Of a stretch of DNA of 50,457 bases, positions 17,317-25,720 are shown one piece after another; positions within the stretch are counted from its first letter, which is position 1; the number at the start of each line of letters is the position of its first letter. The translations under genes were made by a program, and so were the position numbers. This stretch comes from Candidatus Omnitrophota bacterium (GTDB taxonomy: Bacteria; Omnitrophota; Gorgyraeia; JABMRG01): NCBI GenBank assembly GCA_028716165.1, contig JAQUQI010000001.1, forward strand, positions 1 to 50,457, written 5' to 3'. The notes below the pieces were generated by a model that had not been told where the DNA came from, did not search any database, and saw only the letters and a program-made list of their open reading frames with translations.

Positions 17317-18336
17317 TTACGCCTCGCGTAAAAATTTAGCGGCGTCTTCCGGGGGCATTGGGTTTATATAAAAACCCGTGCCCCATTCAAAACCCGCCAC
17401 CCTTGTCAGGCGCGGTATTATCTCAATATGCCAGTGGTAATCGTTCTCAATCGTAGCCCAGTAACCTTTTTTCATACGCCTGTAAGGAGCCGTGTGAATG
17501 ATATAATTAAACGGGGGATCGGAAAGCAGGCGGTGCATGCGGGACAATACCTCCTTAAGAATCTTGGCAAGTTCATTGGCGCTCTCGTCGGTTATGCTTG
17601 TATAATCCGCGGAATGTTTTTTGGGCAATATCCATGTCTCAAACGGAAACCGCGCGGCAAAAGGGGATATGGCCACAAAGCCGTCTATGTCCAGTATGAG
17701 CCGGCTCTTATCGTTGAGCTCCTGTGAAATAATGTCACAGAAAACACATCTATCTTTATACTCAAAATACCTCTTGGCCCCTATCAGCTCTCCTTTGACG
17801 CTCTTGGGGCAGACTGGAAGGGCTATAAGCTGGCTTCGGCAATGTTTTATTTTTGTCGCTCCCGCGGCAGGCTTATGATTTTTGAACACAAGAACATATT
17901 TAAACCGCGTATCACCCTCAAGATCAGCTATTCTTTCCTTATAGGCCATTAAGACCTTGGCTATCTGTTCGTATTTCAAAGAACTCATGTGTTCCGTGTG
18001 CTCATGGGTCTCAATAATAACTTCATTGGCACCCACGCCGCTCATCATATCATATATGCCATGAGGCTGTTTGTCTAAATTGCCTTCTATTCGTAACACG
18101 GGATGCAGATTAGGCACTACCCTGACATCCCATCCTGGGCCATTAGGTATTGACCCAGGCCTTCTGACGGCTCTTATTTCCGGAGGCGTAAGCCCTTCAT
18201 TGCCTTCACAGAACGGACAAGGCATCACCTCGGTTATATCCGCCGACATTTGTTTGAAATCATTGGGTCTTTTGGCGCGTTCTGTCGCTATAATAACCCA
18301 GCGGCCGATAACGGGGTCTTTGCGCAGTTGGGGCAT
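17317..18336 (-). CDS. GalT-like paralogue lacking the nucleophilic histidine
   Basis: A 339-residue paralogue of the next gene, alike along its whole length. The zinc ligands (Cys40, Cys43, His113, His165) and the second metal site (Glu183, His281, His301, His303) are kept. The active-site motif, however, reads HCRSQ instead of HSHTQ, placing Arg167 where the nucleophilic His belongs, with a one-residue insertion just before. A uridylylated-His intermediate therefore cannot form in the usual way. It may be a phosphorylase or hydrolase with a different mechanism, or a regulatory partner of the intact GalT. It is the first gene after the promoter at 18385-18412. Confidence 0.8.
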   Translation of the reverse strand: MPQLRKDPVIGRWVIIATERAKRPNDFKQMSADITEVMPCPFCEGNEGLTPPEIRAVRRPGSIPNGPGWDVRVVPNLHPVLRIEGNLDKQPHGIYDMMSGVGANEVIIETHEHTEHMSSLKYEQIAKVLMAYKERIADLEGDTRFKYVLVFKNHKPAAGATKIKHCRSQLIALPVCPKSVKGELIGAKRYFEYKDRCVFCDIISQELNDKSRLILDIDGFVAISPFAARFPFETWILPKKHSADYTSITDESANELAKILKEVLSRMHRLLSDPPFNYIIHTAPYRRMKKGYWATIENDYHWHIEIIPRLTRVAGFEWGTGFYINPMPPEDAAKFLREA

Positions 18337-18646
18337 ATCATCCTGATTGTTATAGATAAAGGTTTCAGATTATATTAGTGTGTTATTATAACATATAAGA
18401 ATATAAGCGCAAGAGATTTTTTTAAAACAATTTAGGCCTCCGATAGAAACCCTGCCGAGTCCTTAACGGTCCCATGCTCTTGACAATGTCCGGTTACGCT
18501 AATAACACCGTTTTTGGCCTAACCAAAATTTTTTAAGTCCGGGCCCAAAATCATTTTTGATAAAAAAATAAAATATTTTTTACCATTATTCTGAATTGGG
18601 CACGGGGAAATAACCGTCAAAGACAAAAACTCTAATACCGGCCTAG
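18337..18646. other. Non-coding stretch upstream of the galT-gap operon
   Basis: Of the 361 bases between galT-like and GH57 genes, the terminator at 18647-18691 and the promoter at 18385-18412 explain the ends. The middle (about 18413-18646) is AT-rich with weak hairpins. Examples on the minus strand are CGGTGTTA against TAACCG around 18490-18510 and TTTTGG against CCAAAA near 18513-18532. No open frame with a ribosome binding site, tRNA or recognised riboswitch was found. Confidence 0.4.
18385..18412 (-). promoter_or_regulatory. Promoter of the galT-galT-gap-pgk-tpiA-secG run
   Basis: The minus strand carries TTGCGC (18412-18407) and a perfect TATAAT (18390-18385), 16 bases apart, in AT-rich surroundings. 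Transcription would begin near 18378, about 40 bases before the ATG at 18336. This is the clearest promoter in the central part of the window and sets the start of the galT-glycolysis operon. Confidence 0.6.
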
Positions 18647-18691
18647 GCCAAAAATTCTCTACACCCGGTGAGATTCCGGCGAAGAGAATTT
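18647..18691 (-). terminator. Rho-independent terminator after the GH57 gene
   Basis: On the minus strand AAATTCTCT (18691-18683) pairs perfectly with AGAGAATTT (18660-18652), and an inner CCGG-CCGG pairing can extend the fold. TTT GG follows, so about five T residues close the structure. It begins seven bases after the GH57 stop codon at 18698. Confidence 0.65.
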
Positions 18692-18697
18692 AGAAAA

Positions 18698-20722
18698 TTA
18701 TAAATTGTCTTTTATGGATATGCCCACGCCTACGCCCGTTGAGGAATCTTTTCCGACAGACAACCGGAATACCGGTATAATACATGTTGCCTGGTAATTG
18801 TCTTCAAGCCCTTCCTGCGTTTGAGACAAAGTGTACACAGGGTATCTGAATACGGGAAAAGCCGGCTGTGAGAAATCCAGGTCCACTCTTATGCCCTCAA
18901 TCTTATCGTGGAATTTAATAGATTCGGTATTTGGTATACTTGTCTCTCTGTCGTCTTGTGTTATGGAAAAATTTAATTCGGGCGCGAACAAAAATTCCAG
19001 AGATTTTGAGGAAAGATTGTCAAATTGATAGTTGACCCTGACCGTTTCTTTCTCTTTGCCAAAAGTAAAGACCTTCCTTAGCACAATCTGTCTGCCGTCA
19101 ACAATACCCTGCCTAAAAACACTTATGCCGTCGGCGGGCCTGGTATCAGATACCTGATAACGGGCCTGGGCAAAATCTCCGCACTCTCTATACTGGTTAT
19201 GCTTAAGCGACTTCAGGCTGATATCAGGGCTTAAGAAATGATCTATGAATAATCCCCGCCTGTAATTATCATAAAATACCTTCTTCTTGGCCTTTTTATG
19301 ATATGGCTCCCGCCGCCTTGACAGCGTATTGACGATATTAAGGGGTTTGGTTTTCAATGACCATTCAGTCACGATCCCGCCCTGGGCATTGTCAATAATG
19401 ATAGTGTTTTTTGACGTTGAAACTATCAATTCGTTTTCTCCGTCACAATTAAAATCAACCTCGTCTATCTCCAGCCGGGGCTCTTTCTTTGACTCCAGCG
19501 CGTCCAGAAGTTTCTCGGCCTCAATCAGATGTTTGAAAAGAGAAGCGCGCAGGTGATAAAGATACAGGCCTCCGAATACCCCATGCCAATAAACACAATT
19601 GCATTGCGCCTTGTATATTTCCCTTTTCGCCCTTGTCAACAGGTCGGAACCGGCGTTTTTGGCAGGCTGGGCCTCGAGCGCCCCGGATGACTCAACGGCA
19701 TAAAGCCTCCTGCTTGCGAGCGCCACCCTTTTATGTATATGGTTTACCTCCGGGTATTTTATCATAAAATTCTTCCATGTCCCGGTCCTTAAAAACAGGC
19801 TGTATTTATTCAGCAGGTTATATTTTTTTAAATGCTGCTTCAGCGCTTCAAGGGATTGCGCGGCATCGGAGGGCAATGACCATTCATTCATTTCTTCATA
19901 CGAAACATTGGGTATATATATAATGCCGTTGGGCCGGGCCTGGCCTAAATAATCCGATATCTTCCATGTCTTCACCCACGATGAATTTTTCTCAAGGAGC
20001 TGAAGGAATTTTTTAAGCCAGCCCTTTTCGTAAACAGCATTATAGGTGCCCGGCCAGGCGCCGAATTTCTCGCCGTCATCACCATAACAGACCGTGTATT
20101 TGCCGTAGTCCTTCATTATCTTCCTGAAATAATCAATGCTGGCCTGGGGCTGACGGAAAGGGATGGCATATCTTAACGGCTTATCCGACGGGATAATATT
20201 AATCGTTTTGCCGTTATATTCCGTCATGTAGTGGCCGTACAGCTGGCCCTCTTTACAGCCGGCATAGATCAGATGCTGGTCATCAACTATAGTGTATTTT
20301 ATGCCCGCCTGCGACAGTATTTCCGGTATCTGCGGTTCCCATATCCTTTCGGCCAGCCATGCCCCCTGGGGCAATGACTTGAAATTCGCCTTCAGGAAAC
20401 CGGTCATCATAGCTATCTGCCCCGCGGCGTCCTGATAGCTTATTGATGAAAGTATTGGCTCATAAAACCCGCCGCTTATTATCTCCACCTGTCCGGATTC
20501 AACCAAACGGGCAATAAGATCAAGGACATTTGGCCTGTTATCCCTCAACCATTCAAGCAAAGGGCCGCTGTAATGCAGATTAAACTTTATGGAAGGAAAA
20601 TCCTGTATCGCGTAGAGAAAAGGCTCATAGCACTTATCCGATATTTCCTCAAAAACAAAACCAAAATTATCCACCGGCTGATGAAAATGTATTGCCATTA
20701 AAAAGTTAAATTCTTTTTCCAT
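18698..20722 (-). CDS. GH57 4-alpha-glucanotransferase/alpha-amylase
   Basis: A 674-residue glycoside hydrolase family 57 protein. The catalytic domain has HFHQP at 12-16, the nucleophile Glu125 in WLAERIWEP, and the acid/base aspartate in YGDDGEKFGAWPGTY (Asp215 or Asp216). A helical region follows to about residue 400, then a C-terminal beta-rich domain of the kind found in Thermococcus 4-alpha-glucanotransferase. No signal peptide is visible, so it acts in the cytoplasm, probably rearranging or degrading glycogen-like glucan. GGGGAG lies before the ATG, only eight bases after the fmt stop. A terminator follows. Exact product specificity is not determined. Confidence 0.9.
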   Translation of the reverse strand: MEKEFNFLMAIHFHQPVDNFGFVFEEISDKCYEPFLYAIQDFPSIKFNLHYSGPLLEWLRDNRPNVLDLIARLVESGQVEIISGGFYEPILSSISYQDAAGQIAMMTGFLKANFKSLPQGAWLAERIWEPQIPEILSQAGIKYTIVDDQHLIYAGCKEGQLYGHYMTEYNGKTINIIPSDKPLRYAIPFRQPQASIDYFRKIMKDYGKYTVCYGDDGEKFGAWPGTYNAVYEKGWLKKFLQLLEKNSSWVKTWKISDYLGQARPNGIIYIPNVSYEEMNEWSLPSDAAQSLEALKQHLKKYNLLNKYSLFLRTGTWKNFMIKYPEVNHIHKRVALASRRLYAVESSGALEAQPAKNAGSDLLTRAKREIYKAQCNCVYWHGVFGGLYLYHLRASLFKHLIEAEKLLDALESKKEPRLEIDEVDFNCDGENELIVSTSKNTIIIDNAQGGIVTEWSLKTKPLNIVNTLSRRREPYHKKAKKKVFYDNYRRGLFIDHFLSPDISLKSLKHNQYRECGDFAQARYQVSDTRPADGISVFRQGIVDGRQIVLRKVFTFGKEKETVRVNYQFDNLSSKSLEFLFAPELNFSITQDDRETSIPNTESIKFHDKIEGIRVDLDFSQPAFPVFRYPVYTLSQTQEGLEDNYQATCIIPVFRLSVGKDSSTGVGVGISIKDNL

Positions 20723-20730
20723 GTTCTCCC

Positions 20731-21669
20731 CTATCCGAGTATTATATCCTGCTTTATGTTATATCCTCTTAAAAATTCCGCCGCCTTAAGACAGCGCCTG
20801 CCTTCAAGCTGAAGCTCGTCCAGTATAATGGCTGAACCCTTGCAAGAAACCACTAACTCTGTATCCGATACAACCATTACGCGGCCGTGCATAAGCGGGC
20901 CGCGGCCGTCTTCCAAAAAGTATTTGCGCGCTTTGATTATCTTCAACAATTTTTTGTTCATAAACGTATACGCGCCGGGCCAGGGCATACAGCCCCGTAT
21001 CTTATTCAAAATATCGTCGGCGCATTGATCCCAGCAAATAAGCCCGTCTGCTTTCGTAAGCTTCGGCGCGTATGTAGCGCGCGCGCTGTCCTGGGGTATT
21101 AACTTTACCATGCCCGACTCTATTCTGTCAACCGTCTTTACGATAAGCTGGGCCGAAAGCCCGGCAAGCCTGCGCGACAATACCACCGCGTCATCCGCGT
21201 CAGTAATAACCGTTTCCTCGACCGCTATAATATCGCCCTGGTCTAAAAATTCATTCATAACAATAATGGTGATACCGCTTTTTTCATCTCCATTGATAAT
21301 GGCCCTTTGTAGCGGTGATGCCCCTCTATAGCAGGGTAGAATTGAGGCATGTATATTGACCGGATACAGTTTCGGAAGAGCAAGCAGTCTTTGGCCGAAT
21401 ATCTGTCCGAATGCTGAAACGACAAAAATATCAGCGTCCAAACCGCGCAGGGCTTTAATAGCAGTGCCTGAATTCACGTCATCAAACTCCATTGTCTCTA
21501 ACGACAGGGCGCGGGCGCACTCCTTCACAGGGCTTTGGGCCGGCCTAAGATGCCTGCCTTTGTTTCTGCCAGGCTGGGTAACCACGCAGGCAATGCCATG
21601 CCTGCCTTCAGCCAATGCCTTAAGAGAAGGCACGGCGAATTCTGATGTCCCGAAATATATTATTCTCAT
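20731..21669 (-). CDS. fmt: Methionyl-tRNA formyltransferase
   Basis: Formylates the amino group of initiator Met-tRNA using 10-formyltetrahydrofolate. The 312-residue product begins MRIIYFGTSEFAVPSL and has the catalytic NIHASILPCYRG motif (Asn105, His107) and DQGDI with Asp143. The C-terminal OB-like domain follows. I use the ATG at 21669; one codon earlier is a TTG that gives a less typical start. The stop is TAG. The gene sits 21 bases after priA, a common pairing (often priA-def-fmt); no def gene is present here. Confidence 0.96.
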   Translation of the reverse strand: MRIIYFGTSEFAVPSLKALAEGRHGIACVVTQPGRNKGRHLRPAQSPVKECARALSLETMEFDDVNSGTAIKALRGLDADIFVVSAFGQIFGQRLLALPKLYPVNIHASILPCYRGASPLQRAIINGDEKSGITIIVMNEFLDQGDIIAVEETVITDADDAVVLSRRLAGLSAQLIVKTVDRIESGMVKLIPQDSARATYAPKLTKADGLICWDQCADDILNKIRGCMPWPGAYTFMNKKLLKIIKARKYFLEDGRGPLMHGRVMVVSDTELVVSCKGSAIILDELQLEGRRCLKAAEFLRGYNIKQDIILG

Positions 21670-21690
21670 CAACTTATCCGTATAAAAATT

Positions 21691-23706
21691 TTATACAGGG
21701 TCTACGTCTACCGTAAGTATTACCCCGCCGGGTTTCCTAAATTCCTTTAAACAAGCCTTGAGCGATGGATTGAATTCCGCCAGGCCCTTGACCTTTAATA
21801 TTATATTCCATCTATATTGCCTGCGCAACCTGTAAACCATGGCCTGGCAGGGGCCCAAGAGCTCTATCAACCCTATAGGCCTTTTGCTTAATATATGCGC
21901 GGCCAGGGCCTGGCAGGCCCTGCGGGCATCTTCTTCCTTGAAGGAACGCGCACACAAATTAATGATATTTGAAAACGGGGGCAGGCAAAGCTCCTTCCTG
22001 AAAGCCAGCTCTCTCTTATAAAAATCATGGTAATCATGGTTCAGCGCGCATTGGATCGCATAGTGATTAGGCATATAAGTCTGTATGATCACTTCGCCCG
22101 GGGCCTGTCCTCTGCCGGAACGGCCCGCGACCTGGGTAAGCAATTGAAACGTCCTTTCTCCAGACCTGAAATCAGGCAGGTTAAGCGACGTATCTGCTAA
22201 AACAACTCCAACAAGCGTGACCATGGGAAAATCATGGCCCTTGGCGACCATCTGAGTCCCTATCAGCACCCGGGTTTTTCCGCTTGAGAACCTGCTTAAT
22301 ATTTGGGCGTGGGAGGCGCGCTTTTTGGTTGAATCGGTGTCCATCCTGCTTACCTCCAAAGAGGGAAAATACCTGCTCAATTCGCTCTCCACGCGCTGTG
22401 TCCCAAAACCAAAATAATCTATATAACCCTTACCGCACGCGGGGCAGATATTAACAGGCTTTTTCTGGAAATTACAATAATGGCAAAGCAGTATGTCCGT
22501 GTCAGAGTGAAAATTCAGCGCGACATTGCATTTTCCGCATTTTTCCACATGGCCGCATTTTCTGCAAAAGGCATAGGTAGAAAACCCGCGCCTGTTCAAA
22601 AAAAGTATAGCCTGTTCATTGTTGCGGACAATCTTCTCCATGCCTTCAATAAGGGCCCTGGAAAAAATTATTCTTTTTTTTCCGCGCTCCACTATTTCCT
22701 GGCGCATGTCAAGTATGCGTACTTTGGGCAATGGCCTTTTTTCTATCCTCTCGCTTAAACAGAGCAGTTTGTAACCGCCCGACACAGCCTTATAGTATGA
22801 TTCAAGCGATGGGGTCGCGCCGCCCAGCACAACCGCGGCGGAACAAATCCTGGCTCTGATAACTGCCGCGTCAACAGCATGGTATCGCGGCACGTCCTGC
22901 TGTTTATATGAAGTATCGTGCTCTTCATCAACTATTACAAGAGCCAGGTTCCGGACGGGCGCGAAAACCGCCGAGCGCGCGCCTACTACGATATGGCATA
23001 AGCCATCCGCCAATTTTTTCCATTCATTGTATTTCTGGCCTGATGTCAGGCGGCTATGAAAAACCGCCACACTGTCCCCGAAGCGGGCCTTAAACCTCTC
23101 CACCGCTTGCGGCGTAAGCGATATTTCCGGCACAAGCACAATACAACCGCCGCCTTTTTTAAGCGCATTGCCTATAGCCTGCATATAAACTTCGGTTTTT
23201 CCGCTTCCCGTAACGCCGTGGAGCAGAAAGACTTCGTGCAAACCGGCATCCACAGCCTTGTTTATGGCTTTAAGCGCGTCAAACTGTTCTTTCGTCGGAG
23301 CAAACGCCGATGAAGGCTTTATAGCGCTGTAATCATCCTCCTTGGCCCTGCACTTAACCGAGACATTGCCTTTCTTAAGGCTTGATGGTACCGCCGCGCC
23401 CACCACCGAGCCCCACGAACAAAGATAATGCCGCGATATCTCTTTGGTAAGTTGAAGTATGTCTTCACGCAATATAGGTTCTTTATCAATAACCGCCAGA
23501 ACGGGTTTGACGCTTTCGCAATCCGTCTTATCGGATAATCCGATTACATAACCTATTGTTTTGCGCGGGCCGAAATTTACCCAGACCCTTTTGCCTAAAG
23601 CGATATCTTTTCGCGTATCCTCGCCCGCTTCATAATCAAAAGGCCCTTCAACCGGAAGGTTTACAAGAACTTTTGCGTATAAATGATTTTTACCTGTAAT
23701 ATTCAC
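21691..23706 (-). CDS. priA: Primosomal helicase PriA
   Basis: PriA reloads the replisome at stalled forks. The 671-residue protein has the N-terminal DNA-binding part (NLPVEGPFDYEAG), Walker A GVTGSGKT at 164-171, DEEH at 260-263, and a zinc-binding region with paired cysteines (CRKCGHVEKCGKC, CHYC, CPACG) near 395-435. Helicase motifs QVAGRSGRG and GTQMVAKGHDFP follow. The length is a little shorter than the E. coli protein (732), as in many non-proteobacteria. The first usable codon is GTG at 23706 with a poor ribosome binding site; no in-frame ATG precedes the conserved N-terminus. Confidence 0.95.
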   Translation of the reverse strand: MNITGKNHLYAKVLVNLPVEGPFDYEAGEDTRKDIALGKRVWVNFGPRKTIGYVIGLSDKTDCESVKPVLAVIDKEPILREDILQLTKEISRHYLCSWGSVVGAAVPSSLKKGNVSVKCRAKEDDYSAIKPSSAFAPTKEQFDALKAINKAVDAGLHEVFLLHGVTGSGKTEVYMQAIGNALKKGGGCIVLVPEISLTPQAVERFKARFGDSVAVFHSRLTSGQKYNEWKKLADGLCHIVVGARSAVFAPVRNLALVIVDEEHDTSYKQQDVPRYHAVDAAVIRARICSAAVVLGGATPSLESYYKAVSGGYKLLCLSERIEKRPLPKVRILDMRQEIVERGKKRIIFSRALIEGMEKIVRNNEQAILFLNRRGFSTYAFCRKCGHVEKCGKCNVALNFHSDTDILLCHYCNFQKKPVNICPACGKGYIDYFGFGTQRVESELSRYFPSLEVSRMDTDSTKKRASHAQILSRFSSGKTRVLIGTQMVAKGHDFPMVTLVGVVLADTSLNLPDFRSGERTFQLLTQVAGRSGRGQAPGEVIIQTYMPNHYAIQCALNHDYHDFYKRELAFRKELCLPPFSNIINLCARSFKEEDARRACQALAAHILSKRPIGLIELLGPCQAMVYRLRRQYRWNIILKVKGLAEFNPSLKACLKEFRKPGGVILTVDVDPV

Positions 23707-23785
23707 GTATTAAAAACGCCTTTTTTGTTTTTTAAAAATTATCCGGGCCAGCCCGCAATAAAAGCCCTTGCGGCAGGCAACTGCC

Positions 23786-24517
23786 TCACGCTTTTAACAT
23801 ATCGCGGACATTTTTCATGTCTTCCCAGGCCAGGCGCTTGTCCTGCGGATTACGCAAAAGATAAGCGGGATGAAATGTGCACAGCACATTTACTCCTTTG
23901 ACCTCGTAAAATCTGCCGCGTAGTTTTGATATTGGCTCCTGGCTTGAAAGTATCGTCTGCGCCGCGAACTTTCCTAAACAACACACAATAACCGGCTTTA
24001 TAATATCAATCTGCCGCATAAAAAATTCATTGCAGGACGCTATTTCGTCCGGAAGAGGGTTTCTGTTTTGCGGAGGGCGGCACTTAAGACAATTGGTTAT
24101 ATAGACGTCTTCCCTGCGCAGGCCTATAGCCTCTATAATCCTTGACAAAAGCTCTCCTGCTTTGCCGACAAAAGGCCTTGCCTGTATGTCTTCATTAAGC
24201 CCCGGAGCTTCGCCGATAAACATAAGCCTGGCATCGTATGACCCTTCTCCAAAAACAATATTTCTCCTGCTTTTGCATAACCGGCACCTGGAGCATTCAA
24301 GAACAGCCGCCTTCAACGTATCCATGGCCCGGGCTTTGTCCTGCGCGGTGTAAACATTATGGGCGGTGAAAATGCCGCCGCCGGGCGAGTCGGAACAATT
24401 CGCAAAAGGCATAGGCTTAATAAGCCCTGACAGCACGTCATCTGCCATACCGGATTCTTTTTCAAAATCCATATAGCTCTTAAGATCTTTTTCTAAATCT
24501 TTGTAGTAACCATTCAT
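23786..24517 (-). CDS. Family 4 uracil-DNA glycosylase (Fe-S type)
   Basis: Removes uracil from DNA in base-excision repair. The catalytic domain begins near residue 74. Cys78 and Cys81 (CRLC), Cys146 (KCRPP) and Cys162 fit the [4Fe-4S] ligand spacing of thermophile-type family 4 enzymes. GEAPG at 103-107 and HPAYLLR at 216-222 are the active-site motifs. An N-terminal part of about 70 residues, with charged residues and a glycine-rich stretch, has no assigned role. The ATG overlaps the stop of the upstream glycosyltransferase gene as ATGA. Confidence 0.93.
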   Translation of the reverse strand: MNGYYKDLEKDLKSYMDFEKESGMADDVLSGLIKPMPFANCSDSPGGGIFTAHNVYTAQDKARAMDTLKAAVLECSRCRLCKSRRNIVFGEGSYDARLMFIGEAPGLNEDIQARPFVGKAGELLSRIIEAIGLRREDVYITNCLKCRPPQNRNPLPDEIASCNEFFMRQIDIIKPVIVCCLGKFAAQTILSSQEPISKLRGRFYEVKGVNVLCTFHPAYLLRNPQDKRLAWEDMKNVRDMLKA

Positions 24518-25641
24518 CTTTTTAACATTCCAAGCGCCAAACCGGCTATGTCAATAGCGGCAGAAGGCTTGCCTGCCTGCCTTATGCGTTTTTCAAGCTC
24601 ATTACAGCTGGCAGGATTATGCCGGACATTTTCTATGATCGCGTTTATATCATTCAGGGTTTTCGCCTTAAAACCGATATTATTTTCCGTTAAAAAAAGT
24701 GCATTGGCCTGTTCCTGCCCGGGTATGGGATTGAAACATATGATAGGCAGGCCTATTGATAGGGCCTCTGCTACCGTAATACCTCCGGCTTTGCTGACCA
24801 TAATATCGCTTGCCGCCATAAGCTGTGCCACATCATGGCTGAAGCCCGTTACCTGGATATTTTTCCCCGGGCCCATATCTACAGCGCTTACCTGACTGCG
24901 CAGGGCTGTATTATGGCCGCAAACAACTATGACTTGCAGATTAAAAGTTAAGGCGCGCAGGCGTTTCAGTATCTGGATAACCGGGCCAACGCCAAGGCCT
25001 CCACGCATCATAAGTATGGTAAATCTGCCGCTGTCCAATCCAAGCCTTGCCCGGGCCTGTTGTTTCAACGTAACAGTTAAAAACTGCTTTCTTACCGGAA
25101 TGCCCAGAGGCATAATCTTTTCCCGCGTAACGCCCATGTTTTCAAGGCCTAAGGCCGTTTCGTTTGCGGCCACCGTGTAAATGTCAACGCAATCTGATAT
25201 CCAGTAAAGATGAGGCATAAAATCAGTAATAACATTTATAAGCCTGGATTTTATCAAACCCTTTTTCTTAAGCCTTGATATAATATAGGGGGCAAAAAAA
25301 TGGGTTGAAACAATAACGTCAAAGTTTTCTGCGCGCAGAAACTTAGCAAGCCTTTTTGAATTCGCGATATTGGCAATCATCCTGAACAATGAGGCAAGCA
25401 CGAAGAAAAATCTGATATTTAAAAGCCTGTAAAAAAATCCCCAAAGCCAGGGAAACTTTTTTATCATTATAATATATGTCCTTTTATAAAAAAACTTAAA
25501 AAACCTGGTCGTGTAATTCAATGAATCAATAGGCATTACCAGGACATCTGCTTTATAATAAAGCAGGCTTTTGTATATAGCCTCGGCGGCCTTCTTATGG
25601 CCGTCTCCAGCAGAAGCGTATATAACAAGTATTTTTTTCAT
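24514..25641 (-). CDS. MGDG-synthase-like GT28 glycosyltransferase
   Basis: A 375-residue protein of the monogalactosyldiacylglycerol-synthase/UgtP type, which transfers a sugar to diacylglycerol or a related lipid at the inner face of the membrane. The N-terminal domain starts KKILVIYASAGDGHKKAAEA; the C-terminal GT28 domain has SKAGGITVAEAL and the donor-site PGQEQANA. An aromatic, hydrophobic stretch around residues 45-85 probably contacts the membrane. I choose the ATG at 25641, eight bases after GGGGT; an ATG 24 bases upstream is less likely. The lipid acceptor and sugar are not known. The end overlaps the uracil-DNA glycosylase start. Confidence 0.85.
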   Translation of the reverse strand: MKKILVIYASAGDGHKKAAEAIYKSLLYYKADVLVMPIDSLNYTTRFFKFFYKRTYIIMIKKFPWLWGFFYRLLNIRFFFVLASLFRMIANIANSKRLAKFLRAENFDVIVSTHFFAPYIISRLKKKGLIKSRLINVITDFMPHLYWISDCVDIYTVAANETALGLENMGVTREKIMPLGIPVRKQFLTVTLKQQARARLGLDSGRFTILMMRGGLGVGPVIQILKRLRALTFNLQVIVVCGHNTALRSQVSAVDMGPGKNIQVTGFSHDVAQLMAASDIMVSKAGGITVAEALSIGLPIICFNPIPGQEQANALFLTENNIGFKAKTLNDINAIIENVRHNPASCNELEKRIRQAGKPSAAIDIAGLALGMLKR

Positions 25642-25720
25642 ATCATTACCCCATATCTGTATCATATCCTGACACCGCTTTTTCGCGGAGCAGGAAACAC
25701 CTGCAAGACAAAATCGGTTT

